This document shows, piece by piece, positions 1 to 6,712 of a stretch of DNA of 32,825 bases; within the stretch, counting starts at the first letter, position 1; each line of letters opens with the position of its first letter. The notes beneath the pieces were generated by a model. The model worked only from the letters and a program-made list of their open reading frames with translations, did not search any database and was not told the origin of the DNA. Source of the stretch: JABMRP01 sp964444795 (GTDB lineage Bacteria > Planctomycetota > Planctomycetia > Pirellulales > Thermoguttaceae). Made by a program: the position numbers and the translations under genes. The stretch is from the NCBI GenBank assembly GCA_964444795.1, contig CAYUIQ010000076.1, positions 1 to 32,825 of the forward strand, read 5' to 3'.

Positions 1-25
1 CGTCGGTGTTTCACGCCGACGCACT

Positions 26-550
26 CTAGAGTTGCCAAAGCCCATGTTCGGCACCCCCGTGTATGAAGATGGCACACCTGCCGTGGCCCGGAATTTCCAT
101 CGGCGGAACTGCAATCTCAGCACCCGAATCTGCCGCTTTGGAGACGGACGCTTCAATGTCTTCGACGAGAAAGTATGGACGAACGATTGGTTCCTCAGTA
201 TCTCGGAGCGGAGCACGAACGCCTAGCAAGCCGCCATTAGGTAGTTTGGCAGTACGAGCATTGCCCAAATTCGCATCCGGCTCGCCAAATTTCACTCCAT
301 GCAGTTGCTCGTATGTTCTGCAAATTGCGTCAACATCAGGGCTTACTATTTCCAAGTATTGAATCTTCATCGCGGCTCCAGTATCGGTCTCTTTCTTGTT
401 CTCGGTGGATTCGTTGTCGGTCACAGGCTCCATGCTCCTCGTTGTTCCGTCTTCGTTCGGCGTACAGCCAACATCAAAGATGGCGAGCAACGGGAACGCA
501 AGTGAAGCGGACCCGAAGCGGAGGATATCTCGCCGATTCGTCTTGGCCAT
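26..550 (-). CDS. VOC-fold (glyoxalase-like) protein with Tat/lipoprotein-type leader
   Basis: 174 residues from the ATG at 550. An in-frame start 13 codons upstream is open, but the leader only makes sense from this ATG: MAKTNRRD gives a twin-arginine start, followed by a hydrophobic stretch and Cys29, which could be a lipidation site although the box before it (FDVG) is poor. Residues 30-60 are a polar, Thr/Glu-rich linker. From about residue 61 (MKIQYLEIVSPDVD) to the end the pattern is a single VOC module: a beta strand ending in a modification-prone metal position, then YFLVEDIEASV, then GHGRCAIFIHGG near the C-terminus. VOC proteins bind metals and act as lyases, dioxygenases or binding proteins; the substrate cannot be told here. 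It stands alone on the minus strand, divergent from the EamA gene. Confident of fold, not of function. Confidence 0.75.
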   Translation of the reverse strand: MAKTNRRDILRFGSASLAFPLLAIFDVGCTPNEDGTTRSMEPVTDNESTENKKETDTGAAMKIQYLEIVSPDVDAICRTYEQLHGVKFGEPDANLGNARTAKLPNGGLLGVRAPLRDTEEPIVRPYFLVEDIEASVSKAADSGAEIAVPPMEIPGHGRCAIFIHGGAEHGLWQL

Positions 551-1134
551 TTCTTCGTTCCTGTCACTGACAAGCGGAAGGATACGCAATCTCCCAATTC
601 TAACGATGGTTCATATTGACCGCCATCTGCCAGCACCAAACCGGGCAGATTGTACTGCCAAATGCGGTGTGCCCCGCTTCCTCGCTCCGAACGGTGCGTT
701 GTAGCCTTTGACTTGACCGTCCGAATCTGATCGGCTTCATCGTTCGAAGCAGTTTGAGCCACAAATCCCAAAAAGCGTTGGGTTGATGACGCACGCTGCC
801 GGCCGTTTTGGCCCGAATCGTCGCGGAAGGCTCATTCCCGGAAAACGTATCGGGATTCTGACATACGGAACCTCGCTGTCATTCCCCCCAATTAGAGCCT
901 GCGTGAGCGCCGGCGTCCAGTCCGAGATTGGCGTCGTTTGGCGGGACAGTATCCGGGACGTCACTGTTCGTGTTCCCGCCACCGCAAATGGCTCGATTCC
1001 GATGCACGTTTCCCACGGCCTTCGCGGGTTTTCGGCGAATCCGAATTGCAGGGCAAGAATCGGATATTCGGCTTGCCCGAGCGAGAATAGACTTGCTGCA
1101 GTTACTGATTCATGGCTCGAAACCGGAGGTTCAA
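551..1134. other. Intergenic region between divergent VOC and EamA genes
   Basis: About 580 nt with no convincing gene. Open frames run through it on both strands, but none has a ribosome site plus protein-like composition. It must contain the promoters of the two divergent genes; no confident -35/-10 pair was found. The only structured element noticed is the interleaved inverted repeat at 1041-1078. Confidence 0.5.
1041..1078 (+). promoter_or_regulatory. Possible H-type pseudoknot in the leader of the EamA gene
   Basis: CCGAAT at 1041-1046 pairs with ATTCGG at 1066-1071, and GGGCAAG at 1051-1057 pairs with CTTGCCC at 1072-1078. The two stems cross, which is the topology of an H-type pseudoknot with no unpaired base between the two 3' arms. 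It lies 57 nt before the EamA start codon, so it would be in the mRNA leader if transcription starts upstream. Short perfect arms can arise by chance, so this is suggestive only. Confidence 0.3.
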
Positions 1135-2103
1135 ATGAGTGTTGCGACGACGAAAGTGATGGGACCGATAGAATGGGGACTTCTTCTGCTATTGTCCGTA
1201 CTATGGGGTGGATCGTTCTTCTTCGGGAAAGTCGCGTTGGCGGAACTCCCTCCGTTGACGGTTGTGTTTGGCCGGGTATTCCTCGCCGCCATTGCCCTCA
1301 ACCTGCTTGTAGTCTCCACGGGCAACCGAATGCCCTCCTCTGCACGAGTGTGGTCTACCTTGTTCGTCATGGGACTTCTGAACAATCTCATTCCGTTCAG
1401 CCTTATCTTCTGGGGACAGACCCAGATTGCCAGCGGCCTTGCCGCCATACTGAACAGCACCACGCCGCTATTCACCGTCATCCTCGCTCACGTGTTGACG
1501 AACGAGGAAAGGATGACGGCGAGCCGGCTAGCGGGCGTGTTGCTCGGCATGGCCGGCGTCACTTGGATGATTGGCATCAGTACGTTGGGCGGATTGAGTG
1601 CGAACGTGGCCGCACAAGTTGCCGTGTTGGGGGCGGCGTTGTCTTACGCTTTCGCTGGCATCTACGGTCGCCGGTTCAGGGCGGTGCCGCCTCTTGTTAC
1701 GGCGTCTGGACAAGTAACGGCCACGACCGTCATGATGCTTCCCGTGATGCTGTTGGTTGACCAGCCGTGGACATTGCCTCCGCCGGGCACAGAGACGATT
1801 CTGGCTCTCGTCGGTCTTGCCGTGCTGAGCACGGCTTTGGCCTACGTCATCTACTTCCGAATTCTGGCTGTGGCTGGGGCGACCAACTTGCTGTTGGTCA
1901 CCTTTCTTATTCCGGTCAGTGCATTGATTCTCGGCACGTCGATCCTTGGCGAGATCCTGGCTCCTCGACACTTCGCGGGGATGGCCATGATTGCACTGGG
2001 GCTGGCTGCCATTGACGGACGGCTGTTGCTTCTCATTGCCCGGTTGTTCAAACGCAGGACCTTGCCGGAACCCGTTGAATTTGTCGGGGACTATCAGATA
2101 TAA
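1135..2103 (+). CDS. DMT-superfamily (EamA) transporter
   Basis: 322 residues, the usual EamA length, starting at the ATG at 1135 with GGAGGT four bases upstream; longer in-frame starts lack a ribosome site and add a non-hydrophobic tail. The protein is an array of about ten hydrophobic helices in two homologous halves. The first half begins WGLLLLLSVLWGGSFFFGKVAL, with the family's typical WG(S/G)xF motif in helix 1, and a PLFTVILAHV segment ends it. The second half begins near GVTWMIGI and ends IALGLAAIDGRLLLL, followed by a basic cytoplasmic tail. EamA proteins export amino acids, nucleobases, drugs or other small metabolites across the inner membrane; the substrate is unknown. The stop codon lies 17 nt before the ada-like start, so the two were probably co-transcribed. 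Confidence 0.9.
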   Translation: MSVATTKVMGPIEWGLLLLLSVLWGGSFFFGKVALAELPPLTVVFGRVFLAAIALNLLVVSTGNRMPSSARVWSTLFVMGLLNNLIPFSLIFWGQTQIASGLAAILNSTTPLFTVILAHVLTNEERMTASRLAGVLLGMAGVTWMIGISTLGGLSANVAAQVAVLGAALSYAFAGIYGRRFRAVPPLVTASGQVTATTVMMLPVMLLVDQPWTLPPPGTETILALVGLAVLSTALAYVIYFRILAVAGATNLLLVTFLIPVSALILGTSILGEILAPRHFAGMAMIALGLAAIDGRLLLLIARLFKRRTLPEPVEFVGDYQI

Positions 2104-2120
2104 TCTCGGTGGGAGAAACG

Positions 2121-3026
2121 ATGACCACACAAAACACTTTCAAATCGGACGACGAACGTTGGAACGCCGTGGTCGGCCGAGACCGCAGAGCGGACGGCGT
2201 GTTCTTCTACGCCGTCAAGACCACGGGTATCTATTGCCGACCGGTTTGTCCCTCGCGGCCTCCCAAGAGAGGCAACGTCGTGTTCTTCGAGACATGCGAC
2301 CAAGCCGAGCGGCGTGGCTTCCGGGCCTGCAAGAAATGCAGGCCTGATACGGACTCCGCAAATCATATCCCCAGCTGCGTGGTCGAGGCGTGCAACCTGA
2401 TGGATGACGCCGAAGAGCCGCCGTCTCTAGGTGAATTGGCCACTGCGGTTGGACTTAGCCCGTCCTACTTTCATCGCCTCTTCAAGAAGACGGTCGGCGT
2501 TACCCCCAAAGCATTGCGTCGATGCTCTGCCGGCCAGGTTGATTCCCACGTCGAACTCGGCGGCCAAGCGATCCTTGTAGTCGTTCACCAGCATGGGACC
2601 GTCGGCCAGCCACTGTTTCGAGTAGTCAGCCAACTCCCCGGGGCTGGGCTTACGCTGTGCCGCATTGGCCGCTGTCTTGTTGGTTTCCACATCCGGACGC
2701 ACATCGAGAGCCAACTCGAAGAGTTGGCCAACCCACCGGATCGTGAAGTCCTCGATCGGCGGATAGTTGCGAAGGGTGGTGCGAACCACGAAGCAGTCGT
2801 CTTCCGTCTTGTGTGGCGTCATCGCCCGGCACATTCGCCGTGCCCGCCGCCAAAGGTGGCATTCCTTGACTTCGTATTGCAGCAGCAGGACGTTGCGTGC
2901 CTTGGGTGTGGCCCACCCCAGGAAATCGCGGCCAGTGGCCAAGCAGATCAGCATCTGCAGAACGAAGAAGCTCTTCCGGCTCTTGCTCGGCGCGACGATC
3001 GTCAGCTTGTCGCCACGATCGAATAG
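2121..3026 (+). pseudogene. ada: Truncated Ada-like methylphosphotriester-repair regulator
   Basis: From the ATG at 2121 (GGGAG upstream) the first about 132 residues match the N-terminal part of Ada. The zinc site is complete: Cys39, Cys43, Cys70 and Cys73 in YCRPVC and ACKKC, where the first would be the methyl acceptor. An AraC-type helix-turn-helix follows (LGELATAVGLSPSYFHRLFKK, roughly residues 107-127). After TPKAL, at about 2516, the protein ceases to look like Ada: the frame stays open to 3026 only because it runs antisense through the AAA ATPase gene. The second HTH helix pair and the C-terminal O6-methylguanine methyltransferase domain (PCHR active site) are missing. Insertion or deletion linked to the adjoining mobile-element debris explains this. 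A functional Ada response is unlikely, although the zinc domain alone could still fold. Confidence 0.75.
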
Positions 3027-3122
3027 GCCAATCAATACCGGATCGAGTTCAGGCGGATCGTTCTCCAGGTAATGCCGCAGGGACGTCGGCTTCACCGGCT
3101 CGCTGCCAAGTTCGCTATTCAT
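2427..3122 (-). CDS. Partial AAA/RepA-like ATPase of a degraded mobile element
   Basis: 231 codons; ATG at 3122 overlaps the stop of the 48-codon ORF upstream. Residues about 36-60 carry a P-loop-like segment (DKLTIVAPSKSRKSFF) followed by a LATGRDFLGW motif and, near residue 78, VLLLQYEVKE; this order fits the AAA_25/RepA-like ATPases of integrated elements in planctomycetes. The expected Walker B and sensor part (about 100 residues) is absent: the sequence jumps from RAMTPHKT to VVRTTLRNYPPIEDFTIRW, a stretch that in relatives I recall lies after Walker B. An internal in-frame deletion is therefore inferred. The last about 30 codons run antisense into the ada remnant, so the native C-terminus (a winged-helix-like tail) is lost as well. 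Probably inactive. Confidence 0.6.
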   Translation of the reverse strand: MNSELGSEPVKPTSLRHYLENDPPELDPVLIGLFDRGDKLTIVAPSKSRKSFFVLQMLICLATGRDFLGWATPKARNVLLLQYEVKECHLWRRARRMCRAMTPHKTEDDCFVVRTTLRNYPPIEDFTIRWVGQLFELALDVRPDVETNKTAANAAQRKPSPGELADYSKQWLADGPMLVNDYKDRLAAEFDVGINLAGRASTQCFGGNADRLLEEAMKVGRAKSNRSGQFT

Positions 3123-3261
3123 CGACTACGTCCTCCTGCTCCTCAGCACCGGACCCTTCGCCCGCTTCGGCCAACCGTTCACCAACGTCGATATAGACCA
3201 ACGCCCAAGCATCGGCCACATTCGGAGGCATCACTTCCTTGTCATCAACCGCACTGGGCAT
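3115..3261 (-). CDS. Small acidic protein, 48 aa, coupled to the AAA ATPase gene
   Basis: ATG at 3261 is preceded by GAGG seven bases upstream. The product begins MPSAVDDKEVMPPN, continues with ADAWALVYIDVGERLAEA and ends in a Glu/Asp-rich tail. Its stop TAG (3117-3115) overlaps the start of the ATPase gene in the arrangement ATGAATAG, a typical translational-coupling junction, which supports both start codons. No family is recognised; a small accessory protein of a replication or mobilisation operon is the likeliest guess. Its own upstream DNA is cut off about 12 bp further by the group II intron sequence, so its promoter has probably been lost. Confidence 0.5.
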   Translation of the reverse strand: MPSAVDDKEVMPPNVADAWALVYIDVGERLAEAGEGSGAEEQEDVVDE

Positions 3262-4471
3262 AAGAAAACCTCATTTGAAGTTCGTGTGGGCAACAAGTTC
3301 CCGGCTGGACGGGATGACCGTCCACAGGCTGCCGAAGTACCTGAAGCGTCACTGGCCGAAAATCCGCGGCCAATTGCTCCTTGGAACCTACCGACCGCAA
3401 CCAGTGAAACGGGTCGAGATTCCTAAGCCAGACGGTGGCGTGCGAAAGCTCGGCATCCCGACGGCACTCGATCGGTTCATCCAGCAAGCGGTACAGCAGG
3501 TTCTCGGGGCACGTTGGGATCGGACGTTCTCGGAGCACAGCTACGGCTTTCGTCCCGGGCGGAGTGCCCATCAAGCCGTGGCCCAGGCCCAGGCGTACAT
3601 CGCCGAAGGCCATGGGTTCACCGTGGACATGGACCTGGAAAAGTTCTTTGACCGGGTGAACCATGACCTATTGATGGGGCGTATCGCCAAACGGGTGGGA
3701 GACAAGCGACTGCTCAAACTCGTCCGGGCGTTCTTGAACGCCGGGGTGATGGAGAACGGGCTGGTGAGTTCGTCGGAAGAGGGTACGCCACAAGGCGGTC
3801 CTTTGTCCCCGCTGCTCTCGAACCTGCTGCTGGACGACTTGGACAAGGAACTTGAGCGACGCGGCCTCCGCTTTGTGCGGTACGCGGACGACTGCAACAT
3901 TTATGTTCGCAGCCGTCGTGCCGGTGAGCGTGTGATGCAAAGCACCACGCGATTCCTCACCGCCAAACTCAAGCTGAAAGTAAACGAGTCGAAAAGCGGC
4001 GTGGCTCGACCGGCGCAACGGAAGTTCCTGGGGTTCAGTTTCACCAGCGGCAGGCGGCCGAAGCGGCGTATCGCGCCGAAAACGCTCTTGCGGTTCAAGA
4101 AACGAGTCCGGGAACTTACTAAACGGAACCGCGGCGTCAGCCTGGAGCAAATGATCACGCAACTACGCCGATACCTGATCGGATGGCGCGGCTACTTTGG
4201 CTTCTGTCAGACGCCCACGGTGCTTCGGAACCTGGACTCGTGGATCCGGCGGCGACTCCGCTGCTTCCAATGGAAGCTGTGGAAACGAGGGAAGACTCGT
4301 TTTGTGGAACTCCGCAAGCGGGGCGTGGGCCAAGATCTGGCGGCTCAAACCGCCGGCAGCTCGCGTGGACTATGGCACATCAGCCGCAGTCCTGCCCTGA
4401 GTATCGCTCTGCCCGGCGCCCACTTCGACTCGCTCGGTCTCCTAAAACTCGACGAACCCAAACCCGTTTAA
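3239..4471 (+). CDS. ltrA: Group II intron reverse transcriptase/maturase, N-terminally truncated
   Basis: 410 codons if read from 3239, but homology begins only around 3275; the first dozen residues come from neighbouring DNA, and LDGMTV at 3305-3322 is the first well-matched motif. Present in order: IPKPDGGVRKLGIPT, the RT palm with SYGFRPGRSAH, VDMDLEKFFDRVNHD (first catalytic Asp), EGTPQGGPLSPLLSN, RYADDCNIY (YADD active site, 3876-3902), NESKSGVARP, KFLGFSF, then the maturase X domain (RGYFGFCQTP, RRRLRCFQWKLWKRGKTR). There is no C-terminal HNH endonuclease, as in endonuclease-less bacterial lineages. Before LDG the DNA still resembles a conserved ANKG-x-PG segment but in shifted frames, so about 60 N-terminal residues and the original reading frame are lost. 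The enzyme splices and retro-integrates its own intron; here it is probably inactive. Confidence 0.85.
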   Translation: MSSTALGIRKPHLKFVWATSSRLDGMTVHRLPKYLKRHWPKIRGQLLLGTYRPQPVKRVEIPKPDGGVRKLGIPTALDRFIQQAVQQVLGARWDRTFSEHSYGFRPGRSAHQAVAQAQAYIAEGHGFTVDMDLEKFFDRVNHDLLMGRIAKRVGDKRLLKLVRAFLNAGVMENGLVSSSEEGTPQGGPLSPLLSNLLLDDLDKELERRGLRFVRYADDCNIYVRSRRAGERVMQSTTRFLTAKLKLKVNESKSGVARPAQRKFLGFSFTSGRRPKRRIAPKTLLRFKKRVRELTKRNRGVSLEQMITQLRRYLIGWRGYFGFCQTPTVLRNLDSWIRRRLRCFQWKLWKRGKTRFVELRKRGVGQDLAAQTAGSSRGLWHISRSPALSIALPGAHFDSLGLLKLDEPKPV

Positions 4472-4552
4472 CCAGCCGAACCGCCGTGGTACGGACCCGT
4501 ATGCCCGGTGGTGTGGGAGGGCGGGAGCCGCAAGGCTCCCCCCTATCCCGAT
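3273..4552 (+). mobile_element. 5'-truncated group II intron
   Basis: The 3' half of a group II intron: RT/maturase ORF plus domains V and VI, ending near CCCTATCCCGAT at 4541-4552. The several hundred nucleotides of domains I-IV that normally precede the ORF are missing; upstream of about 3273 the DNA is instead the minus-strand ATPase operon. 5' truncation is common for group II introns and fits incomplete reverse transcription or later deletion. Exact ends are estimates. Confidence 0.7.
4481..4552 (+). ncRNA. Group II intron domains V and VI
   Basis: CCGCCGTGGTACGG (4481-4494) and CGTATGCCCGGTGG (4498-4511) form the short bulged hairpin of catalytic domain V, followed by GTGGGAGGGCGGGAGCC / GGCTCCCCCCTATCCC as domain VI. 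The order ORF stop, ten bases, domain V, domain VI, CCCGAT end resembles class C-like introns. Alone it cannot splice because domain I is absent. Confidence 0.65.
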
Positions 4553-4747
4553 TGGCCCGCATCCACTCCCGCTTCAGTGCTTGACGCTGCCGGCCGGTTC
4601 GCCCAGAATTGACGCCAGTGGGCTCTACGTCCCGACACGCAGGAGAGATTACCAGCGTGACGTGTGGTGCGGAGCACACGCTGAAGAGCCACCAAAAGTC
4701 TCTGAGCCCTGACATCCCATCTACATCTTGCAGGTAGGCGGACATTG

Positions 4748-6193
4748 ATGAAAACCACACGACGCAACTTCATCTTTGCTGCCGTGGGCGGCGTCAATGC
4801 ACTGGTCTCGGTTCCCAACACGACCGGGCAGGCTGCCAAAGCGGATGGCAACCAGGCTGCGGAGATGCGCGTCCCCGAACGTACCATTCCGGTGCTCGCC
4901 GAGGCCGATGTGGTGGTTTGCGGTGGTGGCACGGCTGGCATCTCGGCCGCCTGCTGTGCGGCACGACATGGCGCGGACGTTGTATTGTTGGAACGATGGC
5001 CCAGCTTCGGCGGCATGGCCACCAACGCACTGGTCAATATCTGGCACACCAGCGACCGCATCAAGCAGGTCATTGGTGGTTTCGTGCAGGAGGCTATTGA
5101 TCGTGGCGGGCGGTTTGTTCGGCGGATGGCGGATTACCCCAGACGCCCCGAGACCCACGAATTCGATTCAACCGGGATGCGAATGGTGTTCGACCGGATG
5201 CTCAAGGACGCGGGCGTGCGCGCCTTCTGCAACCTCAAAACCGTAGAGTCCGTCCTTGAAGGCAATCGCCTTCGCGCCGTGTTGGTGGATACCAAGACCG
5301 GGCGTAAAGCGGTGCGGGGAAAGGTCTTCGTTGATGCCACCGGCGACGGTGACATCGCCGCCAACGCCGGAATACCGTTCGACTTTGGCCGCGCCGGCGA
5401 CGGCCGCGTGCAGGGCATGACGATGATGTTCCGTCTGCGCGGCCTTGATGCTGCCCGCGTCAAGGCCCATTCCCAAGACGCCGAGCAAGTATTCAGTCTT
5501 ATGAAGAAACTGCGCGATCAAGGGAAGTTCCCGCAGTTCCTGGAACAAGCGGCCATCTCCTACCTACGCAGCCCGCGCGATCCGGTTGTCTCCTATAACA
5601 TGTGCCCGGTGGCGGGAAATCCGTTGGACGAACAGGAACTGACGCGGATTTCCGCGCAGGCCCGTGAACAGGTCTACCAGTATGTGAATCTCTGGCGGGA
5701 ACACATGCCCGGTTTCGAGCAAGCCGAGGTCGAGCAGATGGGCTTCTGTCTGGGTGTTCGCGAGTCGCGGCGCATCCGCGGCCTGAAGACCCTCGACGCA
5801 CGGATGGTCGTCCAGGCCGTCAAACAACCCGACGCCATTGGACATGGGTTCTGGATGATCGACATCCACGACCCGAAAGGGACCGGTCACACCACTTGGG
5901 CGGACCAGAGAGCCGACATGATGCCGCCGATCGGCGATAGCTATCACATCCCCCTCGGAATGTGCCTCAATGACCGATTCCCGAACCTTGCTGTCGTCGG
6001 CCGCTGTGCGTCCTCAACGCACGAGGCCCATGCCTCCGTCCGTTTGCAGACTCACTGCATGGTCATGGGCCAGGGCATCGGCACGTGCGCCGCGCTCGCC
6101 CTCAATGCAGGCATGGACATGCCCGAGTTCGACATCCGGCAACTCCAGACGCAATTGCGCAAAGACGGTGTCCATCTCGAAAACGTTCCGTAA
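4748..6193 (+). CDS. Tat-exported FAD-dependent oxidoreductase
   Basis: 481 residues from ATG 4748; a GGTAGGCGG stretch lies just upstream. The leader KTTRRNFIFAAVGG has a twin-arginine motif, so the folded, FAD-loaded enzyme is probably exported. ADVVVCGGGTAGISAA (residues 53-68) is the dinucleotide-binding GxGxxG fingerprint, with Glu82 (VVLLER) for the ribose and SFGGMAT next. VFVDATGDGDIAANAG (about residue 196-211) is the second FAD motif, and PNLAVVGRCASSTHEAHASVRLQ the C-terminal FAD contact. This layout is the FAD_oxidored family, abundant in Planctomycetota and often found with sugar- or polymer-degrading genes; the substrate is unknown. It stands alone between the intron end and a strong terminator. 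Confidence 0.85.
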   Translation: MKTTRRNFIFAAVGGVNALVSVPNTTGQAAKADGNQAAEMRVPERTIPVLAEADVVVCGGGTAGISAACCAARHGADVVLLERWPSFGGMATNALVNIWHTSDRIKQVIGGFVQEAIDRGGRFVRRMADYPRRPETHEFDSTGMRMVFDRMLKDAGVRAFCNLKTVESVLEGNRLRAVLVDTKTGRKAVRGKVFVDATGDGDIAANAGIPFDFGRAGDGRVQGMTMMFRLRGLDAARVKAHSQDAEQVFSLMKKLRDQGKFPQFLEQAAISYLRSPRDPVVSYNMCPVAGNPLDEQELTRISAQAREQVYQYVNLWREHMPGFEQAEVEQMGFCLGVRESRRIRGLKTLDARMVVQAVKQPDAIGHGFWMIDIHDPKGTGHTTWADQRADMMPPIGDSYHIPLGMCLNDRFPNLAVVGRCASSTHEAHASVRLQTHCMVMGQGIGTCAALALNAGMDMPEFDIRQLQTQLRKDGVHLENVP

Positions 6194-6317
6194 ACAAGGC
6201 ATCCCGCTGTTCCCACGCTGAACCCGCCGACGAAATTCTGGCCCGTTCCTGTCAGGTGTTCTAGCCGCTACTGGCCGGATTACGGGCATGGGCTCACCCA
6301 TCGTCCCCGAGCATCCA

Positions 6318-6354
6318 AGCCCCACCGGTTGCCGCCGGTGGGGTTTTCTTTTTT
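6318..6354 (+). terminator. Rho-independent terminator after the FAD oxidoreductase
   Basis: CCCCACCGG (6320-6328) pairs perfectly with CCGGTGGGG (6335-6343) around a six-base loop, followed by TTTTCTTTTTT. A strong intrinsic terminator, about 125 nt after the stop codon. Confidence 0.85.
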
Positions 6355-6362
6355 GCCTGCGG

Positions 6363-6490
6363 TTAAGGCATGGCCCAGTCGGCAAACGTCTGCTCGACGA
6401 TCCGGTTGGTTTCGTTGTCCTCCGACAGCGTCTTGTGGATATCGCGTAGGGTACCCCACCTGTTGGGCGGGCGCAAGGCCCGATTGTCGC
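6363..6490 (-). pseudogene. Possible 3' remnant of an unidentified gene
   Basis: Reading the minus strand to the TAA at 6365-6363 gives a protein-like end: NRALRPPNRWGTLRDIHKT, then LSEDNETNRIVEQTFADWAMP. Composition (charged, amphipathic, GC-rich third positions) looks coding, but there is no start codon or ribosome site upstream and a stop is met near 6562. It could be the tail of a deleted gene. No family recognised. Confidence 0.25.
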
Positions 6491-6712
6491 ACAAGGGAGG
6501 AAGAAAGTCGCAAAATAACCAGAATTTGTCTGGACATGCGGAATATAGGGACTAGACTGGGAGATGTGCTCGTGGTGTCTGTCCGTAACGGAGCACGGTC
6601 GTGGGCCAAATCGGGCTCGTTGGTTTTGTTCGTTCGTGCCGTCGGCGGTCGACGCTTCAGCACCCGATGAACGCCGTTGCAACAACAGTGTGTTTCTACC
6701 CGGAGAGAATCT

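Noticed and set aside
1..21. CGTCGG/CCGACG inverted repeat at the window start
   Set aside because: Only 6 bp, and a T tract beyond the window edge cannot be seen.
783..1760. 325-codon plus-strand open frame overlapping the EamA gene
   Set aside because: Arg/Gly-rich out-of-frame reading of the EamA gene, no ribosome site.
1528..2130. 200-codon minus-strand frame opposite EamA
   Set aside because: Gln/Arg/His-rich composition typical of an antisense shadow of a hydrophobic protein.
790..4620. Shared ACGCTGCCGGCCG near 790 and 4583
   Set aside because: 13 nt only; flanks agree too poorly to call a repeat.
6500..6712. Search for a sigma-54 promoter, as reported for some PEP-CTERM genes
   Set aside because: No TGGC-N8-TTGC-like pair seen upstream of either PEP-CTERM gene.
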